A stretch of DNA of 64,000 bases, from the NCBI GenBank assembly GCA_037447335.1, contig JBBIGV010000003.1:27362-91361 (forward strand). Reading direction: 5' to 3'. A model generated the notes under the pieces. The model had not been told where the DNA came from. It ran no database searches and worked only from the letters and a program-made list of their open reading frames with translations. Both the position numbers and the translations under genes were made by a program. Below are positions 46,244 to 54,845 of the stretch, in pieces; the stretch's first letter is position 1, and every line of letters starts with the position of its first letter. Origin of the DNA: JBBIGV01 sp037447335 (GTDB lineage Bacteria; Bacteroidota; Ignavibacteria; Ignavibacteriales; Ignavibacteriaceae).

Positions 46244-46559
46244 TATTTACCTCGTAATTAATGACGGAAAGGTTGTTGAATTCAAAGCAGTCGCATACGA
46301 AATGGAAGGCGGGGACGACAGGAAAATTGAATTTCTGAAAAACAAAGCTCTGGAGGATTATATACGCAGCTATCACTTCGATGCACCCCGAAATAAGTAT
46401 GGAGAGTTCATGCCCTATAAAAAATTTGCAAGGCTCGAACAGCAGGGCAAACAATTTCAGTTATTCGAAGAGATGTTTGCTGAGTTTAAAGTTCCCGAAA
46501 ATCCTCTCATTTGTGTTACTCCCGTTGTAGACGGGAAGATTTTAGCGGGTTATTTATAA
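46224..46559 (+). CDS. Small hypothetical protein
   Basis: About 111 residues from ATG 46224, which has AGGA 7 bp upstream. The open frame extends back to 46134, but that part is a shadow of the membrane-protein gene. It is a soluble, charged protein with helical middle (KIEFLKNKALEDYIRSYHF) and a beta-rich end (PLICVTPVVDGKILAGYL). No family recognised; the overlap with the membrane-protein gene suggests a functional link. Confidence 0.65.
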   Translation: MNETILNIYLVINDGKVVEFKAVAYEMEGGDDRKIEFLKNKALEDYIRSYHFDAPRNKYGEFMPYKKFARLEQQGKQFQLFEEMFAEFKVPENPLICVTPVVDGKILAGYL

Positions 46560-46673
46560 TCATGCTTTATTTATTACCACATCAATTAATATCTTGAATA
46601 GTAAGACACATAGAAATAACAGCAAAAATTTATAAGTTTGTCCGGTAAGCTGAAATTCTTAAGAAAATTTAAA

Positions 46674-48791
46674 ATGAAAAGATCTATAAACATATCATCA
46701 ATAATTATTATTATCATTTTTTCAATAAACTTCAGAGGCAGTGCATTGTTTATCAGCGATATGTCAAAACAAAAGCTCACCAAAAGTCAAATTGAATTTC
46801 TCAAGCATTATCATGATCTCGATCAATATTACTCCGATAAAAAATTAGGAGCGTTTGTTGAAAACGGGAATACATACTTCAGGCTTTTCACTCCAAATGC
46901 AAAAAAGGTTGAATTGGTTTTGTTCAATCATTACAGCGATGAATCCGGAAAACATTATGAAATGATTCGTGATGAAAATGCAGTATGGGAAATAAAGATT
47001 GAAGGCGAGCTATACGGTTCATATTATGCTTTTAATGTTTATCATAAAGGTCCTGATAAAAATTCCGGAGTGATCTGTCTTGATCCTTACGCGAGAGCTG
47101 TTGCCACATACAATACATATTTAAGTCCCCGAAAAGGAATAGTAATTAAAGACGGTGATTACGATTGGGAAGGTGATGAATGGATACAAAGAGATTGGCG
47201 CGATTTGATTATTTATGAGATGCACATTCGCGATATGACTGCACATCCTTCTTCAGGCGCTAAACATCCCGGCACTTATAAAGGCTTAACAGAGAAAGGA
47301 ATTACCGGCGGAATTGACTACATAAAAAATCTTGGCGTTAATACAATTGAGCTTTTGCCCGCACAGGAATTTGCTAACATTGAAATTCCTTACAGAGATT
47401 CTGCTGCCGGCAGATTGAATACATGGAATCCTTACGAAAGAAATCACTGGGGTTATATGACCGCTGCATTCTTTGCACCCGAAGCTTATTACAGCGAAAA
47501 CTGGCATCATTACAAAACAAATGTGTGGATGGGAACTTCAGGCAGGCAGGTTAATGCCTTTAAGGATATGGTCAAAGCATTTCATAAAGAAGGTATCGCA
47601 GTAATAATGGATGTTGTTTATAATCATATTTCGGAATATGAATTCGGTAATCTTAAAGAGATTGATAAAGAATATTATTTCAGACTTGATGCAAACGGTA
47701 ATTTTATTTCCGAAAGCTTTTGCGGTAACGACTTCAAAACTGAACGCCCGATGGCAAGAAGAATGATAGTAGAGAGTGTGCTGTACTGGATGAAAGAATA
47801 TCATATTGACGGATTCAGATTTGATCTCGGCAAACTAATAGACTGGGAAACCGTTGAAGAAATAATTCGCCAGGCGCAGATGATAAACCCTGATGTTATC
47901 ATTGTTTGTGAACCCTGGGGCGGCGGATACGATCCGATGGGATTTTCTGTAAGAGGATGGGGAAGCTGGAATGATCAGATCCGAAATGGTATTAAAGGTG
48001 AAAATCCGGTTAACGGACACGGATGGATTTTCGGTAAATGGTATGGAAACAATAATCCCGGCAGAATTAAAAGCTATGTAAACGGAACTCTTATAAGAGA
48101 TAAACATGGACTTTTTCAGAAGAAAGAACATTCGGTAAATTATCTTGAAAGTCATGATGGTTATACTTTGGGTGACTTCATCCGCATTGGATTGGGCGAT
48201 GTTAAGGCCGATGAGGTAATAAAAAATCCGGATAAGCATGTTAAGCTTACCCCCCGGCAGCTAAAGCTGAACAAACTTGCTGCGCTGTTTCTATTCACTT
48301 CACAGGGAATAACTATGATCCATTCGGGTCAGGAGTTTGCACGCAGCAAGGTTATTCATTCCGAAAAAGGAATTGATGATAAACACAGAGGGATGCTTGA
48401 TCATAATTCATACAATAAAGACAACGAAACAAACTACATCAATTACAATCATGCAGAAATAAATTCCGAACTTCTTGATTACTACAAGGGACTTATTGAA
48501 TTACGAAATACATACTCATCCTTTCGGCGTGCTGATTATGAAGAGATTAGTTTTATAATTGAAAAGAGTAATGACTTTGCACTGGGTTATGAAATCAATC
48601 ATAATGATGAACATTTTATTGTATTATTTAACGCCGATCCCAAAAAAGAAAAAATATTTTATTTGCCGGAAGGTAAATGGGAAGTGCTTGTGAATTCTGA
48701 ACGATCCGGCATTATACCGCTTGATGAGGTCAGTTCAGAGATTAAACTTAAACCATCTGAAGGCTTTGTATTGAAAAAGAATGCGCTCTGA
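46674..48791 (+). CDS. GH13 pullulanase/debranching-type alpha-glucosidase, probably exported
   Basis: A protein of about 705 residues. An N-terminal hydrophobic segment (NISSIIIIIIFSIN) looks like a signal peptide, followed by a CBM48-like domain (YFRLFTPNAKKVELVLF) and a GH13 barrel. Catalytic residues: nucleophile Asp in IDGFRFDLG, acid/base Glu in IIVCEPWGGG, and third Asp in NYLESHDGYT. It resembles type I pullulanase rather than GlgX. The frame opens with TTG at 46638, but ATG 46674 gives a normal signal. It probably cleaves alpha-1,6 bonds in starch- or glycogen-like polymers outside the cytoplasm. A start at MSKQKLTKS would make it cytoplasmic. Confidence 0.82.
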   Translation: MKRSINISSIIIIIIFSINFRGSALFISDMSKQKLTKSQIEFLKHYHDLDQYYSDKKLGAFVENGNTYFRLFTPNAKKVELVLFNHYSDESGKHYEMIRDENAVWEIKIEGELYGSYYAFNVYHKGPDKNSGVICLDPYARAVATYNTYLSPRKGIVIKDGDYDWEGDEWIQRDWRDLIIYEMHIRDMTAHPSSGAKHPGTYKGLTEKGITGGIDYIKNLGVNTIELLPAQEFANIEIPYRDSAAGRLNTWNPYERNHWGYMTAAFFAPEAYYSENWHHYKTNVWMGTSGRQVNAFKDMVKAFHKEGIAVIMDVVYNHISEYEFGNLKEIDKEYYFRLDANGNFISESFCGNDFKTERPMARRMIVESVLYWMKEYHIDGFRFDLGKLIDWETVEEIIRQAQMINPDVIIVCEPWGGGYDPMGFSVRGWGSWNDQIRNGIKGENPVNGHGWIFGKWYGNNNPGRIKSYVNGTLIRDKHGLFQKKEHSVNYLESHDGYTLGDFIRIGLGDVKADEVIKNPDKHVKLTPRQLKLNKLAALFLFTSQGITMIHSGQEFARSKVIHSEKGIDDKHRGMLDHNSYNKDNETNYINYNHAEINSELLDYYKGLIELRNTYSSFRRADYEEISFIIEKSNDFALGYEINHNDEHFIVLFNADPKKEKIFYLPEGKWEVLVNSERSGIIPLDEVSSEIKLKPSEGFVLKKNAL

Positions 48792-48963
48792 AATTAAGTC
48801 ACAGCTTCCTTGCAATTACAAATATGAATTCAGATTGATGCATGATTTTTACGGGAATACTGCAAACACACACTTGCAGCTCTGTTCCTGACGGCACAAA
48901 AATATATGCAGCGGATAAGTTACTTCCCTAAGAAAGGATCATACTATTTCAGATATTTCAACT

Positions 48964-49212
48964 TTACCAGCGTTTAACTTTTTCGGGGTCAAACTGCACT
49001 AACCCGATAGCTCTGCCTCTGTTTCTAATTATGACAGGAATTGACAGGAGCGCCTCATCAGCGTTATCAGTTTCGATCATTGCATATCCAGTGTGGTCGC
49101 CGGATTTACATCCCCACCAAAAATGTGTGAGGTATCCGATGGCGAGGGTTTGTTTTACAACCATTGTACACTCTGCATGTGTGTGTGGAGAAATTATCAT
49201 GAATTGCTGCAT
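48964..49212 (-). CDS. Small hypothetical protein next to a thioredoxin-reductase remnant
   Basis: An 82-residue protein with a good AGGA site before ATG 49212. It begins with a beta-strand (MQQFMIISPHTHAEC) and has the short pattern of a dimeric alpha-beta barrel-like fold (YAMIETDNADEALLSIPVII). A family cannot be named. It is the last gene downstream of the broken cNMP-thioredoxin reductase gene on the same strand, suggesting a former redox-related operon. Confidence 0.6.
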   Translation of the reverse strand: MQQFMIISPHTHAECTMVVKQTLAIGYLTHFWWGCKSGDHTGYAMIETDNADEALLSIPVIIRNRGRAIGLVQFDPEKVKRW

Positions 49213-49350
49213 AGCATGTTCCTGTTATTGTTTTGTGAATATTAAAAAGTTTTTTTTGAATTGTTTACATCTGATCAAGATATTTTCGTACGAACCTGAT
49301 CGCCATTGCACCTTCACCCACGGCTGAAGAAATACCGGTTAATGCCATAT

Positions 49351-49634
49351 CTGTCCAAAACAATTTTTTTATTTCGTCCCTACGAGACTGTCTGTCGAAT
49401 TTATCTATAAATATTCAGTCCCGACAGTAGTCGGGACTCTTTATTGTCTTAATATTAAAATTTAATGGTTATTTGTCCCGTCAGTAGGGGCGTTCAATTG
49501 AACGCCCCTACTTTACCTAGTGGATCAAATCCCGTTAGGGACGAAATAAGGATCCATTTTAAACTGCATAAAATTCATCGGAAATTTAAGTGTCTTTCAA
49601 ATTTAATTGGATATTTAAAAAATATTTTGGACAG
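49351..49634. mobile_element. 284-bp element with CTGTCCAAAA terminal repeats, copy B
   Basis: Terminal inverted repeats CTGTCCAAAA (49351-49360) and TTTTGGACAG (49625-49634) extend imperfectly into T-rich arms. Inside are TTTCGTCCC... on the left and its complement GGGACGAAAT on the right (near 49537-49547), an inverted repeat at 49417-49438 and a perfect 30-bp palindrome at 49483-49512. There is no open frame. The ends match those of the copy at 32264-32561. It occupies the site of the lost interior of the thioredoxin-reductase gene. Confidence 0.65.
49483..49512. repeat. Perfect 30-bp palindrome
   Basis: Arms AGTAGGGGCGTTCAA and TTGAACGCCCCTACT are perfectly complementary with no loop. 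The unit is nested in the 284-bp element, so it is probably a REP inserted into an older repeat. Confidence 0.8.
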
Positions 49635-49770
49635 CACTGGTTTTTACTATCAACTCGCCATCCTCATATTCCATTCCTGATGAATGATCTAATATCCACT
49701 GTAAATGCTCATCAGGCAAATCACTCAGGGCTACGTTCTTTTTTAATTCTTCAATTGTTATAGGCTGCAT

Positions 49771-50317
49771 TAAGCGATGTGTTTTTGTTTTGAAAGCAGG
49801 TCAAAATAATTTCTGACTATCAACTAAATCTTTCAGCGTAAGATTGCTATAGAATTATTTATAGTTCAAGTTATACCGGCAATTTGATAAAAGAAGTAAG
49901 AGATTGTTTGAAGAAGACTACTGCATAAAAATAACTCTTTCCGGACTTACAAAGCAACCCAAGTTCAAAATTTTTCAGGGGATCAGATTGGGCATATCGG
50001 GCTTATCAACTTAAAACTCACTTGTCTTGAACAAATTGATGAAAAAAGCTGAAGCCGTTTTTAATTCATCCGGCTGCGAACTGAAGATCATTACTTTTAA
50101 TATCATAAGCAAAAAAGGAGAAAGTTATATAATCACTTCCAAACTGGATTATTCAGCTTTATTCAAAATTTTTTATGAAAGCAAAATTATGATACACGCT
50201 GCTATCAGGAAACTTTATGTTAGCAAATATAAAATACTGTTAATAAGCGGGGAACAGGAAGTAAGAAAAATTTTGAGGAATGGAATTGTTCAAAGAAATC
50301 CGGTGGGGTTTAGTACA
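49771..50317. other. Intergenic region with no recognised gene
   Basis: About 550 AT-rich bases between the thioredoxin-reductase remnant and the histidine kinase gene. An open frame at 50027-50458 on the plus strand runs into the kinase receiver-domain coding region on the other strand. It has no family resemblance, so I do not call it. No strong hairpin or repeat seen. Confidence 0.4.
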
Positions 50318-53300
50318 TCAATTTGCTGCCATTCCCCTCTTAAGGGATTTTTCTACAGCCTGTTTAAAGTTGCTGAGGTTAACGGGCTTCTGAAATACAT
50401 ATTCAACTCCAAGCTGATTGTAATCATAGATAGCCTGCCTGTCGAGCTCGCTGCTTAAAATAATAATAGGCGGTTTTCCTTTTATATCAGACTTCTTTAT
50501 TGACATTAGTAATTCATATCCGTTCATTACAGGCATAAGATGATCGGTAATAACAAGCGCCGGCGGAGATTGAGTAATTTTTTCCAGGGCTTCCTTTCCG
50601 TTTGATGCAACCTCTACATCGTAATCCGGTGTAATGTTCTTAAGTATTTTTGAGTAGAGTAACCGGTCGGTCTTGCTGTCATCCACAAGAAGAATATGTG
50701 CAGAGGCAACAGGTAAAGTAAATATGAAATCAGAACCTTTTCCTAATTCACTTTCAACGTAAATATTTCCACCATGCTTCAGAATAATTTCCTGAACAAG
50801 TGATAATCCAAGCCCGCTGCCTTTTTCACCTTCAGTTCCTTCCGAAGTGAACTTTACGTCAACCCCAAAAAGCTTTTTGATATTTTCAGGTTTAATACCG
50901 GTTCCATTGTCTTTTACAGAAAACTCGATGAACCTTCCATCATCAGAGCGCCTTGCACTTATAACGATTTTACCACCGCGCGGTGTAAATTTAATTGCGT
51001 TTGAAACGAGATTATTAAACACCTGATTTACCAGGCTCTTATCAACAAAGACATAAATATCTGAAACGACTTCCGTTACCAGCTCAATATTTTTCTGAAA
51101 TGCAGCACCGGATAACATCTTATGACAATTTTCAATCATTGATAATGCATCAACTTTTTCCGGTTCAAACCGGACTTTACCGGTTTGCAGGCGGGTCCAG
51201 TCGAGCAGTGAGTTAACCAGCGCAAGCATTGATTTTGATGATTCGCGGATAAATTCGATGTATTGAGTTTTTTCTTTTTCGGTAAGTTCTTCATCGCTGA
51301 GCAACAAATCTGTAAACCCGAGAATTGAACTGAATGGTGTGCGCAAGTCATGAGATACAATTGAAATGAACCTGTCTTTGGTCTCATTTAGTTTTACAAG
51401 ATCATTAGTTGACGCTTTAAGTTCTTCCTCGGCTTTCTTTCGCAAAGTTATATCGCTTACAAGACCATATATTTTTTGTATTTCTCCCTGTGCATTTCTT
51501 ACGAGGTTCATTTTATTTCTGACCCAAACAATATTACCGTGCTGATTAATTATTCTGAATTCAAACTCTTCAGATAACTGTATCCTGCTTTTAAGAATAT
51601 TTTTAATCCTCTTCTTTACGAACGAGAAATCATCAGGGTATACAATCTGCAGGAACAGCCTTGAATCGCTCAGAAAATCTGCCTGAGAATAGCCTGTGAT
51701 CTTCTCAACGGAAGAGGTATAAAAAACCGGTCTTAACTTTCCATCAGTCCTTTCGAAAGTATAAAGGAAATCGTCAATGTTTTCGGTAATGTTGCGGTAC
51801 TTCTCTTCAGAATCCCGTATTGCCTGCTGAGCACGTTTCCGTTCTGTAACATCTCTTACAACCATAACAATGTATAACTTAGCATCGCTCTCGAAAGAAG
51901 AAACAGACATTTCAGTAAAAATGCCTATACCGTCTTTTCTTCTGCCCAGGAACTCAAATCTTCCCGGCAGATCCTTCTTTTGCTCGATCCACTGCAGGTA
52001 TTCAGCTACTTTCAGAACATCATTATTTGATACAAGATCAAGTAAATCTTTTCCTTTAAGTTCTTCACCTTTTGCGTAGCCAAAAATATCTGCAAAGTTA
52101 TGATTGCAAAGAACGAGCTTTCCTTCCAGACAAACTGCTATACCATCCTGTGCAGCTTCAAAAAGTGAACGGAAAATTCTTAAATCTTTTTCAAATGTTT
52201 TTTTGTCAGTCAGATCAATAAGGAAGCAGTTGTAAGATTTCAGTCTTCGTGCATCGTCAAATATCGGGGAGAAAGATGCCATCAGGTTCACAATTTTACC
52301 TGTTCGTGTAACAAACGGCAGTTCTATTGCTGAAACACGTTTCTCGAGAACTGAGTGAAAATTAAATTTGTTTTTCTCAAGGTAAGAAGGAAGAGCTAAT
52401 GATAATAATTCCTTACCGATCAATTCCTCACGGGAATATTTTAAAGTTGCAGTAAAAGCAGGGTTTACATATTGAATATTTCCTTCAAGATCAAGATTAC
52501 ATATCAGCTCTTCCGATTGTGCAATCATTGCTCTGAATTTTTCTTCTGAAAGCTTTAATTCCTTTTCCTTGTTTGCACGTTCGGTAATAATTTTGATGAG
52601 GATGAAGACAGAATCAGAAACGGGGATGGAAACAAATTTTAGTTCAAGTACTTCGCTGCTGCTCTTACCCTCATAGTTTATCACGGTCGCACGCGGACTT
52701 TTTGCCGAAAGTTCATTTTTGATTTTAATAAAAAACTTTTCATCAAATAAATTAAGCGATGAGCCTGCAAAACTTCCTTTGCTTTCTGTAAGCAGGCTGC
52801 CGAAAAGTTTTTCGGCTTGCTTGTCCCAGCTTTTTATATTACCACTTATATCAAGTTCAATAAAAGCATCTGAGGTGGATTCAAACAAAGCCTTTAGCTT
52901 CAGTAAATCATCCAGTTCAGCATTAAGCTTATTTTTTTCTTTCAGGTCTTCGGTAACATTCTTAAATATATAGAATATTAATTCGGTTCTGCCGTGACCT
53001 GCGGAGTGAATTGATATATCGCATCTGAAGTATTGCTCTTCACTTTCTACAGAACGTTTTACAATTAATTGTTCAAAAGACTTGTGCTGAATAACGGAAA
53101 CAGTTTTTTCAATCAGAAATTTAGCTTGTTCCTTTTCAAACAACTCTAAAATGCTCTTCCGGGTAAGCTGATCGGGAGATACTCCTAAAGTATTTATTGA
53201 TCTTAATGTGAAGTGTACTATGTTGCCGTCGATGTCAGTTATAATAACAGCATCGGCAAATTGATTAACTATTTTATCTTCAAGGAAATATTTAAGCTCG

Positions 53301-53710
53301 GTTTCCTGTTTTGCAGATGCAAGAACTTTAATGTCTTCAACTATGAGAATTCCGCCTGAAAATTTTCCTTCCTTAAAAAGCGGGGTGCCCTTAACCAAGA
53401 GGGTAATCGTATTACCTTCAAGGGTCTTAACATTCTTCAATTCCTTTTCGAATGCATAGCCCTCTCCAAGCGCTTCAAGTTCAGCGCTAATGTCGTTACC
53501 GGGGAATAGCTGCTTCTCGCGAAGATTTAATCCAGGCAGGGATGAATATTCAAAATTGTAAAGAATACCAAATTTTATAAAACTATCGTTAACAAAATTA
53601 ATTGACCATTCTTCACTAAAAGTAAGAATACCAACCGGCGCTTGATCTAAGATCGCTGAAAGGTAACCATCACGGTTATCAAACCTGAAAAAGTCCTGAT
53701 TTATCTGCAT
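50318..53710 (-). CDS. Hybrid sensor histidine kinase with about six PAS domains and a C-terminal receiver
   Basis: A 1130-residue soluble kinase with no membrane segments. PAS-like domains begin at roughly residues 15, 145, 265, 385, 515 and 640 (for example ILDQAPVGILTFSEEWSINF and LICNLDLEGNIQYVNPAF). A HisKA dimerisation domain follows with phospho-His in FISIVSHDLRTPFSSI. The HATPase domain has NLVSNAIKFTPRGG (N box), KDNGTGIKP and GSGLGLSLV (G boxes). The receiver has its phospho-acceptor Asp in VITDHLMPVMNG and a conserved Lys in VFQKPVN. It probably integrates several intracellular signals. The output partner is not in the window. The gene stands alone on the minus strand. Confidence 0.92.
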   Translation of the reverse strand: MQINQDFFRFDNRDGYLSAILDQAPVGILTFSEEWSINFVNDSFIKFGILYNFEYSSLPGLNLREKQLFPGNDISAELEALGEGYAFEKELKNVKTLEGNTITLLVKGTPLFKEGKFSGGILIVEDIKVLASAKQETELKYFLEDKIVNQFADAVIITDIDGNIVHFTLRSINTLGVSPDQLTRKSILELFEKEQAKFLIEKTVSVIQHKSFEQLIVKRSVESEEQYFRCDISIHSAGHGRTELIFYIFKNVTEDLKEKNKLNAELDDLLKLKALFESTSDAFIELDISGNIKSWDKQAEKLFGSLLTESKGSFAGSSLNLFDEKFFIKIKNELSAKSPRATVINYEGKSSSEVLELKFVSIPVSDSVFILIKIITERANKEKELKLSEEKFRAMIAQSEELICNLDLEGNIQYVNPAFTATLKYSREELIGKELLSLALPSYLEKNKFNFHSVLEKRVSAIELPFVTRTGKIVNLMASFSPIFDDARRLKSYNCFLIDLTDKKTFEKDLRIFRSLFEAAQDGIAVCLEGKLVLCNHNFADIFGYAKGEELKGKDLLDLVSNNDVLKVAEYLQWIEQKKDLPGRFEFLGRRKDGIGIFTEMSVSSFESDAKLYIVMVVRDVTERKRAQQAIRDSEEKYRNITENIDDFLYTFERTDGKLRPVFYTSSVEKITGYSQADFLSDSRLFLQIVYPDDFSFVKKRIKNILKSRIQLSEEFEFRIINQHGNIVWVRNKMNLVRNAQGEIQKIYGLVSDITLRKKAEEELKASTNDLVKLNETKDRFISIVSHDLRTPFSSILGFTDLLLSDEELTEKEKTQYIEFIRESSKSMLALVNSLLDWTRLQTGKVRFEPEKVDALSMIENCHKMLSGAAFQKNIELVTEVVSDIYVFVDKSLVNQVFNNLVSNAIKFTPRGGKIVISARRSDDGRFIEFSVKDNGTGIKPENIKKLFGVDVKFTSEGTEGEKGSGLGLSLVQEIILKHGGNIYVESELGKGSDFIFTLPVASAHILLVDDSKTDRLLYSKILKNITPDYDVEVASNGKEALEKITQSPPALVITDHLMPVMNGYELLMSIKKSDIKGKPPIIILSSELDRQAIYDYNQLGVEYVFQKPVNLSNFKQAVEKSLKRGMAAN

Positions 53711-54406
53711 TTTCTTTCAATTGCCCTCATAGCAGTATTTTGCAGCAAGTTTAATGCAAATTATTAATTAAAAATTTTAATTATCTGCATTTCCTATCGT
53801 ATAATAGGGTGAAAAAATTGAACTCGACACAAACTCCGTAAGTGTTTCGATTGCAAGCAATTACGAGCAGAGCAGGAGTGAAGTGAATTAAACAATGCCG
53901 GAAATCGAAAATAATTTAACGTCCATGAACCTTTCAAAAATAATCCTGTCTCAAATTATTATTGTAATTTGAGAACGCAGGTTCATTCGTATCAATTAGA
54001 GAATTTATTTATTTGCAAATAATTTAGTGTTTTTTAATGAAGAAAAACATACCGGATTAAAGCTTGAATGACTGCTCTTTCCAAACGGACAGGTTAAATT
54101 TTTTAGATTAATAAGATACCCTATACAAGGTTAATTCTTATGTCATTCTGAACTTGCCCGGAATCCATTCTTGTTAAGTTTTTTAGATGCTGAAATAATC
54201 CGCCGAGTCGGACAGCATGACAAATGCGTAAGGTGAGTTAATAAAAATGTTTCCGGGCTTTGTTTTCGGATAGGATTAGTAAATCTGAAATGTCAAGTAA
54301 TAATTGGAGATACTTTCAAACATCAAAACTCATATTTGCAACTCAGCCTAACAAATCCGCAAGCGGCACAGACATCAGCATTTCTTCAGGTTATTTTTTG
54401 TAAACA
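53711..54406. other. Intergenic region containing a REP-like repeat
   Basis: About 700 bases with no gene recognised. The only clear structure is the repeat at 54141-54222. The kinase promoter (minus strand) must lie at the left end, but no convincing boxes stand out. Confidence 0.4.
54141..54222. repeat. 82-bp REP-like repeat with TGTCAT/ATGACA ends
   Basis: The unit starts TGTCATTCTGAACTTG and ends GGACAGCATGACA, with inverted TGTCAT ends. This style of dispersed intergenic repeat is common in Bacteroidota and Ignavibacteria genomes. It is non-coding, and only one copy is seen here. Confidence 0.5.
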
Positions 54407-54787
54407 CTACTGCCGGTTGAACAATACTGGTAATGCAAACAAAATTGTTCCTGCAAAAAAGACAGCCGTGAGAATATGAACTTTGTAATTATTTGTTTTT
54501 AAAAATACAAACTGCTGAATTGCCCGGATTAACCAGAATAAAGAAGTTCCGATCAGAAACCAACTACCCAATTTAGTTGTTAGTAATTCAGTCGGAAATA
54601 CAAAGCAAATAACTGCCGTAAAAATAAAGTAGTAACTTATCTGAACATTAAGTATTTGCATTATTCCTTTGTTCACAAAGCCTGATTTTGGTAATTCAAC
54701 ATTCCAGTTAAACAATTTCCAAAATCCAAAATGAAAAATTGCAAATGCAATGTTATATAATCCACAGACAAATATGATTGTTTCCAT
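54407..54787 (-). CDS. Small four-helix membrane protein, hypothetical
   Basis: A 126-residue protein with four hydrophobic segments (IIFVCGLYNIAFAIFHFGF, YYFIFTAVICFVF, WFLIGTSLFWLI and ILTAVFFAGTILFALPVL). It is compact and complete, with no signal peptide cleavage site and no motif I can link to function. It is on the same strand as pckG, 58 bp downstream of it. Confidence 0.7.
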   Translation of the reverse strand: METIIFVCGLYNIAFAIFHFGFWKLFNWNVELPKSGFVNKGIMQILNVQISYYFIFTAVICFVFPTELLTTKLGSWFLIGTSLFWLIRAIQQFVFLKTNNYKVHILTAVFFAGTILFALPVLFNRQ

Positions 54788-54845
54788 TAAGTTAAAATTT
54801 TAAGCCGTAGCTGCCAGCATTACTAACTGCTATATTCTTGTTTGG

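Larger units (their letters stand above)
49265..49770 (-). pseudogene. Remnant of a cNMP-binding/thioredoxin reductase fusion gene, interior replaced by a repeat element
   Basis: At the right end, ATG 49770 opens a 51-codon frame to TAA 49615. It encodes what looks like the start of a cyclic-nucleotide-binding domain (QPITIEELKKNVALSDLPDE, then EYEDGELIVKT). At the left end, 49265-49345 encodes the typical C-terminus of a thioredoxin reductase-like flavoprotein (GISSAVGEGAMAIRFVRKYL, then DQM and stop). Both are on the minus strand in the right order for a known fusion family. The ~500 residues expected between them, including FAD and NADPH sites, are missing, replaced by the element at 49351-49634. 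Confidence 0.7.

Noticed and set aside
49351..49634. CRISPR array or CRISPR remnant
   Set aside because: The repeats are inverted and nested, not regularly spaced direct repeats; no cas gene nearby.
50027..50458. Plus-strand open frame of 143 codons
   Set aside because: It starts with TTG, has no family resemblance, and its second half lies opposite the conserved receiver-domain coding region of the histidine kinase.
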